The notes: generated by a model not told the origin, from the sequence alone. DNA of 64,000 bases from Actinokineospora globicatena (GCF_024171945.1 NZ_JAMTCR010000007.1:62001-126000); one strand, 5' to 3'; counted from the first letter of the stretch, positions 26,123 through 35,827 are shown. Made by a program: numbers and translations.

Positions 26123-27328
26123 ATGCGTGCACTAGTCGTGGCGGGCGCCACCGCCGTCTGCTCTGTCCTGTTCGCGGGCACCGCGCTCGCCGATGGCACT
26201 ACCCCGGCCGACATCACGTGGTCCACAGCGAACTCGGTCGCGACCGGCGACCAGGACAACTCGGCCGTTGCCACTGTCCGCACCGGTTACACCGCCGTCG
26301 TGTGGGAAGACGACCGCGATGACGTGACGCCTACCGACCCGGTCCACAGTGAGGTCTTCCTGCGCCTCTACAAGGATGGCGTGTCGCAGTACGAGAAGAA
26401 GCTGTCCGCGGGCGGTACCGGCAACTGGCGCCACGTCCAGCCGGACGTCGCGCTGCACGAGGACGGTAGCGCTGTCGTGGTGTGGTCGGAGGACCCGGAC
26501 GCCAACGGGTACTACAACATCGCCGTGCGCGCGGTGAACACAGCGGGAACTGTCACAGGTTCCGCTACCGCCAACGCTAGCGCTGACGGGCAGCAGTTGA
26601 ACCCCGCGGTGGCCGCCGACCCCGACGGCCCGGCGTTCGCGGTCGCCTTCGAGGACAAGCAAGGAACGGCCCCCGAGACGGTCCGCCTGTCCGGCTTCGC
26701 GTCGATCACGTCCAAGACCTACGAGGTCCAGGTCAACACCGCGGGCGGCACCCACCAGCACCCCGACGTCGCGATGGGCGCCGCGGGCAACGCCATCGTC
26801 GCCTGGTCCGAGGACGGCGACGCCAACGGCTCCTTCAACATCGGCCGCAAGATCCTCACCCCGACCGGCGGCGTGAAACTCGCCCAAGGCGTCGCCAACG
26901 CAGGCACAGCGGGCCAACAACGCCACCCCAGCATCGCCGCCACCTTCAACGGCGACTTCGCCATCGCCTGGGAATCCGGCACCCAGACCGCCGCCCGCTC
27001 CTTCACCCCCACCGGCACCCCCCGAGCCACCCCCGAAACCCCCCTCCCCGGCACCAACCCCCAAATCGGCATCGACGACCAACTAGCTGTCGCCATCGCC
27101 TGGACCGACGCCTCGGACATCTACGCCCAAGGCCTCAACCCCAACGGCACCACCACCGCCCGCCTCCCCCGCCTCCGCGTCCACACAGTCAGCACCGGCC
27201 CCCAAACCGAACCCGCCCTAGCCGTCAGCCCCTTCGGCCAAATCACCCTCACCTACACCGACGACAACGACGGCAACGCCTTCGACCAGATCTACCTGGG
27301 CACCGGCCTCACCAACTCCACCTGGTAA
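26123..27328 (+). CDS. Secreted beta-repeat protein, partner of PhoD
   Basis: This 401-residue exported protein starts best at ATG 26123, preceded by AGGAGA, giving a clean signal peptide (MRALVVAGATAVCSVLFAG). A GTG at 26108 overlapping the phoD stop is the alternative. The mature part has several repeats of the type DVALHEDGSAVVVWSEDPDANG, DVAMGAAGNAIVAWSEDGDANG and ALAVSPFGQITLTYTDDNDG, suggesting a beta-propeller with Asp-rich loops. Position directly after phoD suggests co-expression. I know no function for it. Confidence 0.82.
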   Translation: MRALVVAGATAVCSVLFAGTALADGTTPADITWSTANSVATGDQDNSAVATVRTGYTAVVWEDDRDDVTPTDPVHSEVFLRLYKDGVSQYEKKLSAGGTGNWRHVQPDVALHEDGSAVVVWSEDPDANGYYNIAVRAVNTAGTVTGSATANASADGQQLNPAVAADPDGPAFAVAFEDKQGTAPETVRLSGFASITSKTYEVQVNTAGGTHQHPDVAMGAAGNAIVAWSEDGDANGSFNIGRKILTPTGGVKLAQGVANAGTAGQQRHPSIAATFNGDFAIAWESGTQTAARSFTPTGTPRATPETPLPGTNPQIGIDDQLAVAIAWTDASDIYAQGLNPNGTTTARLPRLRVHTVSTGPQTEPALAVSPFGQITLTYTDDNDGNAFDQIYLGTGLTNSTW

Positions 27329-27337
27329 CCCCACACC

Positions 27338-27370
27338 GCACCCGGCTACCCCCTCGGGCTAGCCGGGTGC
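27338..27370 (+). terminator. Terminator of the phoD operon
   Basis: GCACCCGGCTA and TAGCCGGGTGC form an 11-bp perfect stem with an 11-nt loop, nine nt after the stop codon. There is no T-tract. Confidence 0.82.
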
Positions 27371-27413
27371 GCCCATGTGCACTGACGTCACTATCTCGAC
27401 TTACGATGTATCG

Positions 27414-28343
27414 ATGGCAGAGCACACCCACACCTACGACATCGCGGTCTCGTTCTCCGGCAAGCAGCGCGACTACGTCGAAGCTGTCGTCAGGGAGTGT
27501 GAAGCCCTGGGGGTCAGGGTCTTCTACGACAGGAACGCGACGGTCGAGCTGTGGGGCACGAACGTCGTTCCCTCCCTGCGCGAGGTCTACGGCGGCATCT
27601 CGAGCCGCTTCTTCATCCCGTTCCTGTCCCACGACTACGCAGCCAGCGCGTACCCGATGGACGAGTTCATGACAGCCATGACCGCCGCTGTCGAGCGACA
27701 ATACGACTACATACTCCCGGTGGTCATGGACGACTTCCGAATGCCCCCGCACCTCCTGAACCCAGCGGTGATCTACCTGGTGGGCAGCGACTACACCCCC
27801 GCCGAGCTCGCGCAAGCGATTCACATCAAGCTCAAGGGCGCCCGAGCGACCGGACAACAGACACGGGATGTGAGCAGCGCGCTGGCGCAGATGCTCGAGG
27901 TTCGGCTGCCAAAGCTTCCACCAGCCGACTTCAGTCCACAGGCCACCCTGGACGCGGCGCTCGCGCACGTGGGCGAGCGGTTCCGCGCCTCAGCGGACAA
28001 CCTGCTGCAGCACGGCTACACCTGCCGCGTACGCGCTTCAGTCTCAGCGGTCACCGTCCTCGTCACGGCGCAGGGGAACTCTGTCTGCGAACTCGCGCTC
28101 CGCGAGGGCACGACCCTCGGTCCGGATCAACTGGACTTCGTCTTCGCCTGGCCGCGAATCTCGTACAACGGCATCAACGGGACCGTTGCAGCCACGTGGG
28201 ACCCTGACGCGGGGCAACCAGCGTTGCTGTTCCACGACTACACCGCGTTCGGCTCCGGCAATCACTCCCTACCCGACGCTGACGCCCTCTTTGCCGCACT
28301 ATGGGAAAAGATCATCCGACACCTCGAGAACACCCACCGATAG
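27414..28343 (+). CDS. TIR-domain protein, possible NADase/immune effector
   Basis: This 309-residue soluble protein has an N-terminal TIR domain (residues 7-130): YDIAVSFSGKQRDYVEAVV, VRVFYDR, VELWGTN, FFIPFLSHDYAASAYPMDEF and LPVVMDDFRMP. Glu84 in YPMDEFMTAM aligns with the catalytic Glu of NAD-cleaving bacterial TIRs. The C-terminal 150 residues form an unrecognised domain ending in DADALFAALWEKII. ATG 27414 has no ribosome-binding site but TACGAT lies eight to twelve nt upstream, so the transcript may be leaderless; ATG 27375 is an alternative. It stands alone, without an obvious sensor partner. Confidence 0.82.
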   Translation: MAEHTHTYDIAVSFSGKQRDYVEAVVRECEALGVRVFYDRNATVELWGTNVVPSLREVYGGISSRFFIPFLSHDYAASAYPMDEFMTAMTAAVERQYDYILPVVMDDFRMPPHLLNPAVIYLVGSDYTPAELAQAIHIKLKGARATGQQTRDVSSALAQMLEVRLPKLPPADFSPQATLDAALAHVGERFRASADNLLQHGYTCRVRASVSAVTVLVTAQGNSVCELALREGTTLGPDQLDFVFAWPRISYNGINGTVAATWDPDAGQPALLFHDYTAFGSGNHSLPDADALFAALWEKIIRHLENTHR

Positions 28344-29000
28344 CCCCGGTGGGTGTGCCGATCCCACTGGACCACCTGGAATCGCCCCGCGCCCATCGCG
28401 CGAAGCGGTCGCTCCCCTGTAGCCCTCGGCACGCCGAGAGTCTCAGCCGATCACCTTCTCCGGTCCCATCGCCCGTCACCTAAGCACGACCAACCCGAGG
28501 TCGCTCTCAGGTCACGACAGGCCGAGGACGCTGCCGACCTCACCCGGCGAACCACCACGACGTCGAGCCCACGCGCCATCCGCCACACCACGCCAGTCGA
28601 CGCGGGCCTGCTCTGGCTCGATCCGTTGCACATCAGCCGAAATCACGCTCGACCACACTTCGGCCGGACGCACCCTCGCTCAGTCGCCCACCCACACCGG
28701 GTCACACGTCGGTCACGATCCCGTCCCGCGCTTGCCTTTTCGGGGACCCACCCCAAGTCTGGCCTGGCCCCCAACCATCCCGGGGGACGTCCCTGGGCCA
28801 GTCTGTCGGAGCGCACCGACGGGCGATCTTGAAAGCACCCTGCTGGAGATCCACATGTGGACAACTTCTGTCGCCCGGCGGAGTGAACTTCCACAGCAGC
28901 AACGAAGAAACCGCCCTGGTGGAAAGAAGAAACCCAGCCGCGAGACCCCCAAACTGGTGAAGCAGCAGAAAGTAGGGCTGGACACAGCGGGTAGAGACGC
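28344..29000. other. Gene-free stretch of about 660 bp
   Basis: Frames here are short, inconsistent with the local codon style, and match nothing I know. The part from about 28830 to 28990 differs in composition: on the plus strand it is A-rich (for example AGCAGCAACGAAGAAACC), with the 12-bp palindrome TCCACATGTGGA (28850-28861) and a stem TTCCAC/GTGGAA. This could be an untranslated RNA or a long 3' region. It also holds a single DnaA-box-like TTGTCCACA (28864-28856, minus). Confidence 0.4.
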
Positions 29001-29036
29001 CGATGGGGCGCACCCCGCGCCGGGTGCGCCCCATCG
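29001..29036 (-). terminator. Terminator of the extracellular nuclease gene
   Basis: CGATGGGGCGCACCC and GGGTGCGCCCCATCG form a perfect 15-bp stem with a six-base loop, 12 nt past the nuclease stop codon on the minus strand. Confidence 0.88.
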
Positions 29037-29047
29037 GACTGGGTGGG

Positions 29048-32000
29048 TTAGTTGAGGGTGAGGCGGACGGGGACCCGTTGGGTGGGGGCGTCCGGGTAGG
29101 TGATGGACACGGTGATCGTCGTGGTGCCGGTGGGGCGTTTGGCGGTCTTCCACAGGACCACGAACGAGTCGCTGAACGGGTCGTACAGCGGCGGGGTGCT
29201 GCGGAGCTGCTGCACACCGTCCGCGGAGACCGTGATGCGGCCGCTGAGCATGAGCAGGGCGGAGGCCAGCGGCGGGATCGGGGTGCCGTTGGCGTCGACC
29301 AGCTGGAAGCGGATCGGGACGACGTCACCGGCGCGGGCGGTGGCACCCGGGGACAGGATCTTGACCCCGATCTGGACGAGGTGCGTGACCGTGCCCGAGC
29401 TGGCGCCGTACGACGCGGTGCCGCTGTAGTCGGCGCGGACCTGGTGCTGCCCGATGGTCAACCCCGCCACCGGAGCGCTGACCGCGACCCCTGCGACAAC
29501 GCTGACCGGCCCACCGACCGGTCGACCGTCCACAACGAACTGGACCGTGCCACCGGCGACAGTTCCAGGACCGGAAACCCGGGCCGTGAAACGGACCTGG
29601 CCGCCGATGACCGACGGGCTCGGGTCGCCGACGACGGCCGTGGTGGTCGCCGCCGCGAGGATCCGCAGCTGGAACGGCTTGGTCACCGACGACACCGCGT
29701 TGGTAGCGGTAACTGTCACCGTGAACGTGCCCGCGACGCTAGGCACCCCAGTGACCCGTCCGTCCTGCCCGATCGACAGGCCCTGCGGGAGACCGGTAGC
29801 GCTAACGGTCTGCGGCGACCCGGTGATGGTAAGAGCGCCCGAGTAGGGCGACCCCACGCGACCATCCGGCAAGGTGCCTTCGACCGTGACCGGCGCGAGG
29901 ACCGACACCGTCACCGCGGCCGACGACGGCTCCAAGGCGTCCGAACCGGCGTAAGAGGCCGTGATCGCACGAGAGCCAGTAGACAGCGTCACCTTCAGAA
30001 CCGCGTTGGTCACCGGAGCCTGCCCGAGGACCGTGTCACCATCCCGGAAGGTCACCACGCCCGTAAGAGGAACGGCCGCACTAACCCGAGCCGACAGCGT
30101 CAACTCAGCACCAGCCGCGACAGGGTTGGGTGTCGCAGTCAACGAGGTAGCACTAGCGCCCTTGGCAACAGGGACAGTCGCAACCAACGAGGTAGAGCCG
30201 TAAGCGTTGGTAGCGCGAACAGTGAAGGTCCGCTCACCGGCCTCGGTAGGCGTACCGCTCAGGACGCCTTCCTCGCTCAAGAACAGCCCTGCGGGCAGCG
30301 TGCCGTCCGCGAGTGTCACCACGGCCGGGCCGCTGAGGGAGAACCCGAAGGAGTAGGCCTCGCCGACGGTGGCCGGGGTGGGGGTGCCGGAGATCGCCGC
30401 GGGGGTGCCGGGGCGGATGCCGACCAGGACCGGGTCGTGGTCGCTGGTGCGGAACCGGTCCGGCGCGTACAGCGACTGGATCTGCGCCGCCGTCTTGAAG
30501 TCGGTGTTGTAGTCCAGCACCGACGGCTCGTCGGCGTTGGTGTGCGCCTCGCCCGCGCCGGTGACCTGCGGGGCCAGCGACCGCGACGCGAGCGCGTGGT
30601 CGAGGTAACCCCACTGGCCGTCGAACACGTAGGAGTACGCGTCAGCGCCACCGTAGGCCTTGGCCAGGTTGACGTAACCGGCCTCCTCCAGCACTGCGAT
30701 CGGGTCCTCACCCGCGTACGAGTTGAGGTCACCGACGATCAGGACGTCCTCGTCGCCGGCGGCGGGGACGACGGTCTCCCGCAGCCACTTGGCCAGCTCG
30801 GTCGCCTGCGCGGTCCGGCGGACGTTCCAGCAGCTCTGCCCGTCACCCTGGTCGGTGTCGGGACCGGTGGTCGGGCAGGACCCCTTGGACTTGAAGTGGT
30901 TGGCCACCACGGTGAACCGGGCGCCGTCGGGGCTCGCGAAGGTCTGCGCGACCGGGCGCCGCTCAAAGATGGCGTTCTGGTCGACAGCGGTGGTGCCCGC
31001 GACCGGGGTCACGCGGTCGGCGCGGTAGAGCAGCGCCACCTTGATCGCGTCGGTCCCGGCCACGTCGACCACACCGGTCGCCGCGTCGGCGTCCACGAAG
31101 GACCACACCGACGCGCCTTCCGCGGCGTTGAGCGCGGCCACCAGGGCCTGGATCGCGCTGCCCTGGCCGTAGCCGTCGTTCTCCAGCTCCATGACGCCGG
31201 TGACGTCGGCGCCGAGCGAGCGGATCGCGGCGACCTCCTTGGCGAGCTGGCGCTGGTACTCGGTCTCGTCGCCCGCGCCGCGGCAGTCGGTGACCGCGCC
31301 CTGGGTGCCGAGCTTGCAGCCGGTGTAGGTGTTGAAGAAGTTCAGCAGGTTCGCACCCGCCACGTGCAAGCTGGCGTTACCCGTGTCCGGGCGCGCGGTC
31401 GGACGCTGGTTGACCGCGTCGAACACGGCAGCGCCACCGAGCGCGCCGATCGGACGGAGCCGGTATGCGTTACCGCTCGCGGCGTTGCCCGCCCACGTGT
31501 AGGTAAGAACGCCGACCGGCGAGGTGACCGTGTCGCCGCCGCGCAGGGTGTTCTGCGCGGACAGCGGCTGCCCGCCCCGGCCGAAGACGATCGGGTCGGG
31601 GTTCTGGCCGTTGGTCGCGTCGTCGATGATCAGCCGGTTGAGGTTGTTCTCGGCCTGCTTGGCCCGCACCGCGGCCTGGTCGGTGGCCCGGATGACCGAG
31701 GTCGGCTGCTGCAGCCGACCGCCGGAGGACACCACGACCTGGCCGAAGCGACCGAGCTGGAAGTGCTCGGTCACGGTGAGGGTCTGCGCGACCTTCACCA
31801 GCATGCCCTCGACGCGCTCCAGGTCGGTGGCGGTGGCCAGCGGCAGGGTCACCGCGGTCGGGGTGACCACGGCCTGGGTGCCGCACGCCTGCACGCCGGT
31901 GGTGGCCGCGGTGAGCTGGGTCTGCCCCTGGAACTCGGAGACGGAGCCGGTCACCTGCACCACGTCGCCGTTGGCGACCAGGTTGGCGCCGTTGTCGAAC

Positions 32001-34849
32001 ACGAAGATGCCGTCGGAGGTGGCGGGGTCGCCGTCACCGCTGTCCTGCAGGTAGAAACCACGCAGGGCGGGCTGAGCGCCCTCGTAATCACCGACGACCG
32101 TTCCGCGAACGGTGACGGTCTGCCCTGCCTTCGGCGTGATGTCGCCCGTGCCCTGGACCGAACCGATCGTGATGACCGGGGTAGAGCACACGGGGCCAGC
32201 ACCGACGGCGACGGTGGCGCCAACGGCCTTGCGCTGCCACTGCGGCAGCTCCTTGGCGATGGTGCCGTCACCGTAGAAGACAGTGTCACCGTCGTCGGTA
32301 AGAACCTGGACGGTAGCGGTGTCCGTCAGCGGGTTCGGCACGTCCACGATGGCCTCGGGCTTGCCGACCTGGTTGAACGCGTCGAGCGAGCCCGCGCGCG
32401 GCTGCGGCTGGTGGGTGGCGTCGCCGTCCCAGGTGAAGAACTTGTACTCCCCCGCCGCACCGGTGCCCGCGTCGGACGGACCGGCGATGAGCAGGTACTG
32501 GTTGGCGGCGTTGCGGCGGATCTCCCGGACGCCACGACCACCGAGGTCCCAGCGCAGGGCCTGGCCGAACGCGGCGGTGACGCCGGTGGTCGGGTTGCCC
32601 GCGACGAGCGCGGCGGCGTTGGTCACCGGGACGACGATCGCCTTGCCGTCACTGGTGAGCGGGCCGCGGAAGGCCAGCAGCAGGGTGGTGCCGTCGGGGG
32701 CGAACTCGGCGCCCTCGATGTTGACGCCGGTAGGGCCACCGGAGCCGTCGCCCTCGGGGGCGCGGGTCGCCGCGGCGGCGATGCCCAGGGCGTCACCGTT
32801 GGCGCGGTCCCAGGCGATGAGGTCGTCGCGCAGGGTCTGGTAGCTGCCGCCGAGCGCCAGGGAGGCGCCCGTGCCGGTACCGGTCACCGTGGTGGTGAAC
32901 AGCTCCTGGCGGTTGAGGCGGGTCTTGGCCGAGGAGTTCTGGCCGTGCGAGCCGACCCAGAAGATCGTGTCGCCGGTGCGGGCGGCGGCCTCGATGTCGA
33001 TCTCGCGGGTCACGTCGGTGTCGCGCAGCGCGAGACCGGCGGCGCGGGCGTCGAACGCCTGCGCGGGGTAGCGGGAGTGCTCACGGTCGTAGACGCGCAG
33101 CACGTTGGTCTCGTCGTCGGACACGACCATGGCGCCACCGCCGAGGTCGATGGCAGTGCTCGCGTCGCTGGCGCCGTAGTAGCTGCGCTGGCCCGCGGGC
33201 AAGGCAGCGGAAACGGCGACAGGCAGGGTTGTCGAAGCGGTGGCCGCACCGTCGGAGACGGTCACGGTCAGCGTTGCCCGGCCAACAGCGGCCGGGGTGA
33301 AGGTGAGAGTGCGGACGTCACCGGTCCCGGTAGCGCCACCGGTCACGATGGCCGGGTCGCTGCTGGTGACGCTAACCGTCAGCCCACTGGACGGGCTCTC
33401 GGCGTCGCCTACGGTCACAGTGCGGACCGCGGGCGGGTTGTCCGGGTCTCCGACCGTCAGCGCCAACTCCTGGGTGCTGGTGATGGTCGGCGGGGTGTTC
33501 GTGGTGCCCGCGATGGTGACGGTGGCGGTACGGCTGTCTGCCTGGCCACCCGGGCCGGACACGCGAACCCAGTAGGTGGCGTTCTCGGTCAACGCGGGGG
33601 TCGTGAACGACGCGGTGGTGGCACCGTTGACCGGGTTGCTGGTGTTACCCGAAGCACCGGCGTACCACTGGTAGGTCAGCGGACCAGTACCCGAGGCAGT
33701 CACGTTAAGAGTTGCGGTGGCGCCGGAAGCGATAGAGGCGTCCTGCGGTTCCGCGGTGATCGCCGGTGCGGTCGTCGACGAGGCCGGAGCCAGCGCGATG
33801 CCGCGCAGCACGGTGTTCGCGGCGGCGGTGCGCAGCGTGGTGGAGGTGGCGGCGATAGGAGCGGCGGCGGCAGCGGTGTCGTCGACCTTGACCAAGAGGT
33901 TGTTCGTGGTCGTGGCGAAGAGGGTCGCGCCGGAGCCGGTCACCTCACCGGTGATGCCGCGCACGGCGTTGTTCGCGGGACGGAACGCCCCACGCGCGGT
34001 CCACGTGGTGCCATCGCTCGAGAACTTGAGGACGCCGCCGGTCGCGGAGTCGTCCGCGATATAGAGGGTGTCGATGCCCGGGACGGCCGGATCGCGGTCC
34101 AACGCGGCGATGCCGTACGGGCTCGCGGCGGGGACAGTCAGCGCCGGAGTCTGGCCGCCGGTGGTGGGGAGACCTGCGCCGACAGCGTAAACACCGGTGG
34201 TACCGCTACCGGTGCTGACGTAGAGCTGCCCGCCCGCGACAACCGCCGCACGCACGTTGGTGGGCGCGGCGGTGTTGATCTGCGTAGACGCGCCGGTGGA
34301 ACCGAGAGCGGCCAAGCGAACGCCACCGTTAGCGCCAACGACCCAGAAGCGGGAACCGTCGTCGGTCACGGCGCCGCGCACGTTGTTGGCGCTGAACGTG
34401 TCCGTGACAGTGGTCGTGGTGTCGACCGCGCCGGACCCGTCGACACGGGCGACGACGCGGTTGACCGCGGCCGAGGTGGTCCCCGCCACGCTCGCGGTGC
34501 CGGGGTCGGCGTCATACCCGGCGATGGTCAGGTAGCGGCCGTCCGCGGAGCGGGCGAGGGCGCCCTCCGAGGTGGCCGACCCGCTCAACGTCAGGCGCTT
34601 GCCCGCGGCGGTGCTGGTGGGCAGCGGAACCGACTGCACCAGGGTGCCCGCCGGGGTGAACTCGTCGAGGAAGACCGCCGTAGCCGCGCTGCTGAGCGTG
34701 CCGTCACCGGTCCCCACCCTGGCCACCACGATGTTCCCTGGCGCGAACCCGACAGCCGCGGCGGACTGACCGGTCACCACGGCGACGACGGAGGCCGCCA
34801 GCGTGGTCACCACCAGTCCGCCGAGGAGACGTCGCGGACGTGAGCGCAC
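29048..34849 (-). CDS. ExeM/NucH-type extracellular endonuclease, 1,933-residue multidomain protein
   Basis: Order of parts: signal peptide (1-33); beta-rich propeller-like part (40-360); Ig-like domains (370-550, with QWYAGASGN and TPPTITSTQELAL); a second propeller-like domain resembling DUF3616 (554-860, IEGAEFAPDGTTLLLAF); an OB-fold/LTD-like segment (890-1150, ITPKAGQTVTVRGTVVGDYE); an endonuclease/exonuclease/phosphatase domain (about 1155-1475) with VMELENDGY, FTVVANHFKSKG, VLIVGDLNSY and FRTSDHDPVLVGI catalytic blocks; then putative Ig and Ig-like-3 repeats to the end. It would degrade extracellular DNA. There is no LPxTG anchor. A good set of 11-nt repeats resembling PhoP sites lies upstream. 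Confidence 0.9.
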   Translation of the reverse strand: MRSRPRRLLGGLVVTTLAASVVAVVTGQSAAAVGFAPGNIVVARVGTGDGTLSSAATAVFLDEFTPAGTLVQSVPLPTSTAAGKRLTLSGSATSEGALARSADGRYLTIAGYDADPGTASVAGTTSAAVNRVVARVDGSGAVDTTTTVTDTFSANNVRGAVTDDGSRFWVVGANGGVRLAALGSTGASTQINTAAPTNVRAAVVAGGQLYVSTGSGTTGVYAVGAGLPTTGGQTPALTVPAASPYGIAALDRDPAVPGIDTLYIADDSATGGVLKFSSDGTTWTARGAFRPANNAVRGITGEVTGSGATLFATTTNNLLVKVDDTAAAAAPIAATSTTLRTAAANTVLRGIALAPASSTTAPAITAEPQDASIASGATATLNVTASGTGPLTYQWYAGASGNTSNPVNGATTASFTTPALTENATYWVRVSGPGGQADSRTATVTIAGTTNTPPTITSTQELALTVGDPDNPPAVRTVTVGDAESPSSGLTVSVTSSDPAIVTGGATGTGDVRTLTFTPAAVGRATLTVTVSDGAATASTTLPVAVSAALPAGQRSYYGASDASTAIDLGGGAMVVSDDETNVLRVYDREHSRYPAQAFDARAAGLALRDTDVTREIDIEAAARTGDTIFWVGSHGQNSSAKTRLNRQELFTTTVTGTGTGASLALGGSYQTLRDDLIAWDRANGDALGIAAAATRAPEGDGSGGPTGVNIEGAEFAPDGTTLLLAFRGPLTSDGKAIVVPVTNAAALVAGNPTTGVTAAFGQALRWDLGGRGVREIRRNAANQYLLIAGPSDAGTGAAGEYKFFTWDGDATHQPQPRAGSLDAFNQVGKPEAIVDVPNPLTDTATVQVLTDDGDTVFYGDGTIAKELPQWQRKAVGATVAVGAGPVCSTPVITIGSVQGTGDITPKAGQTVTVRGTVVGDYEGAQPALRGFYLQDSGDGDPATSDGIFVFDNGANLVANGDVVQVTGSVSEFQGQTQLTAATTGVQACGTQAVVTPTAVTLPLATATDLERVEGMLVKVAQTLTVTEHFQLGRFGQVVVSSGGRLQQPTSVIRATDQAAVRAKQAENNLNRLIIDDATNGQNPDPIVFGRGGQPLSAQNTLRGGDTVTSPVGVLTYTWAGNAASGNAYRLRPIGALGGAAVFDAVNQRPTARPDTGNASLHVAGANLLNFFNTYTGCKLGTQGAVTDCRGAGDETEYQRQLAKEVAAIRSLGADVTGVMELENDGYGQGSAIQALVAALNAAEGASVWSFVDADAATGVVDVAGTDAIKVALLYRADRVTPVAGTTAVDQNAIFERRPVAQTFASPDGARFTVVANHFKSKGSCPTTGPDTDQGDGQSCWNVRRTAQATELAKWLRETVVPAAGDEDVLIVGDLNSYAGEDPIAVLEEAGYVNLAKAYGGADAYSYVFDGQWGYLDHALASRSLAPQVTGAGEAHTNADEPSVLDYNTDFKTAAQIQSLYAPDRFRTSDHDPVLVGIRPGTPAAISGTPTPATVGEAYSFGFSLSGPAVVTLADGTLPAGLFLSEEGVLSGTPTEAGERTFTVRATNAYGSTSLVATVPVAKGASATSLTATPNPVAAGAELTLSARVSAAVPLTGVVTFRDGDTVLGQAPVTNAVLKVTLSTGSRAITASYAGSDALEPSSAAVTVSVLAPVTVEGTLPDGRVGSPYSGALTITGSPQTVSATGLPQGLSIGQDGRVTGVPSVAGTFTVTVTATNAVSSVTKPFQLRILAAATTTAVVGDPSPSVIGGQVRFTARVSGPGTVAGGTVQFVVDGRPVGGPVSVVAGVAVSAPVAGLTIGQHQVRADYSGTASYGASSGTVTHLVQIGVKILSPGATARAGDVVPIRFQLVDANGTPIPPLASALLMLSGRITVSADGVQQLRSTPPLYDPFSDSFVVLWKTAKRPTGTTTITVSITYPDAPTQRVPVRLTLN

Positions 34850-34931
34850 GTCAACTCCCCTTCAGTCACACATCTCGTACACCGACATTGCCGGCTGAAA
34901 CTAGATCGTGGAACGAGGGGGCGATAGACCT

Positions 34932-34975
34932 GTTCGGGCAACGTTCAACAGGCGTGCATCCACCGTCCGTGGCGG
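34932..34975. promoter_or_regulatory. PHO-box candidate: four 11-nt direct repeat units
   Basis: On the plus strand GTTCGGGCAAC, GTTCAACAGGC, GTGCATCCACC and GTCCGTGGCGG follow without gaps, beginning with GT each time. Streptomyces PhoP binds 11-nt repeats starting GTTCA. The array is 83-126 nt before the nuclease start, but on the strand opposite to the gene; the minus strand also has one GTTCACC at its distal edge. Confidence 0.5.
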
Positions 34976-35032
34976 TGAACGGCCCACCAACCAGGTCCCG
35001 CTCGGCCAGGTGGGCCGCCGACGGGACGGCGG

Positions 35033-35827
35033 TCAGTCCCGGCGCTGCAACAGGCTCGGGCCGATGATCCGGCGCACCACGCGCCGCAGCAACGGTTTCT
35101 CCGCCTGGGCCGCCCCCGCGGGAGTCCCCTCTGGAGTGCCTACCGGCGGTGTGGCGTTAGAGGACGCGACAGCGCTAGCGGCCTGAACGGGTTTCACGGG
35201 GACGACGGTGTTCGGCGTCGGAACAGGACTCTGCACCGGTGCGGCGGCGACTGTCGGCAGCGGACCGACCGGCGGCGCGGGGACAACCGGGGCCGTAGGA
35301 GTAACCGGGGACACAAGGCTCACAGCGGGCGCGGGCACGACAGGCGGGGCAGGCACAACGGGCGGCGCAGCCACGATGGGCGGCGCGGGCGCGGGACGCA
35401 CGGGCGCCTTAGGGCCAGCTACCGGCGCGGGGTTCCTCGGCGCGGCAGGAGTAACCGGTGGCATAGGGGCAACCGGTGGCGCAGGGGCCAGCACGGTTTC
35501 GATCGCGGTAGGTGAAACGCCGGCGGGGGGTGCGACGACACCGGTAGGGGCAGGGAGCGCCGACTCGGGTTCGGCGGGCAGTACCGGGGTGAACAGGTCG
35601 CGCTGCGGCGTGAACAAGTCCACGGTCGACGCCGAAGCAGACGGTCGTACCTGCGGCGAACGCGTCGGCAGCGCTGACTGCTGGGTCGCGGCCCTCTGCT
35701 GTGTGGGGATCACCGGTCCCCCGGCGCCCACCGGGGCGAACCGGACGGTGGCCGCGTGCTGGACCGGGCTCGGCGCGGACTGTCGGGGTGCGGGACTCGG
35801 GGTCGGGTTCGGCACGGCGTCGATCAT
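35033..35827 (-). CDS. Pro/Ala/Val-rich low-complexity protein with basic C-terminus
   Basis: This 264-residue protein is mostly low-complexity sequence (repeats such as APPVVPAPPVVPAPAV) between a short N-terminus containing DLFTPQRDLFTPV and a basic amphipathic C-terminus (LLRRVVRRIIGPSLL) that could touch a membrane. No signal peptide. I chose ATG 35827; the frame continues upstream to 36229 but that part looks random. Real expression is likely from codon bias, but function is unknown. Confidence 0.5.
   Translation of the reverse strand: MIDAVPNPTPSPAPRQSAPSPVQHAATVRFAPVGAGGPVIPTQQRAATQQSALPTRSPQVRPSASASTVDLFTPQRDLFTPVLPAEPESALPAPTGVVAPPAGVSPTAIETVLAPAPPVAPMPPVTPAAPRNPAPVAGPKAPVRPAPAPPIVAAPPVVPAPPVVPAPAVSLVSPVTPTAPVVPAPPVGPLPTVAAAPVQSPVPTPNTVVPVKPVQAASAVASSNATPPVGTPEGTPAGAAQAEKPLLRRVVRRIIGPSLLQRRD

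Noticed and set aside
28850-28864. DnaA-box-like TTGTCCACA suggesting an origin
   Set aside because: Only one box, and no dnaA, dnaN, parAB or cluster of boxes is present.
29003-34843. A 1,946-codon open frame on the plus strand opposite the nuclease gene
   Set aside because: It is the antisense shadow of the real gene: low-complexity Arg/Gly-rich product, no domains, and the minus-strand frame has a signal peptide and catalytic motifs.
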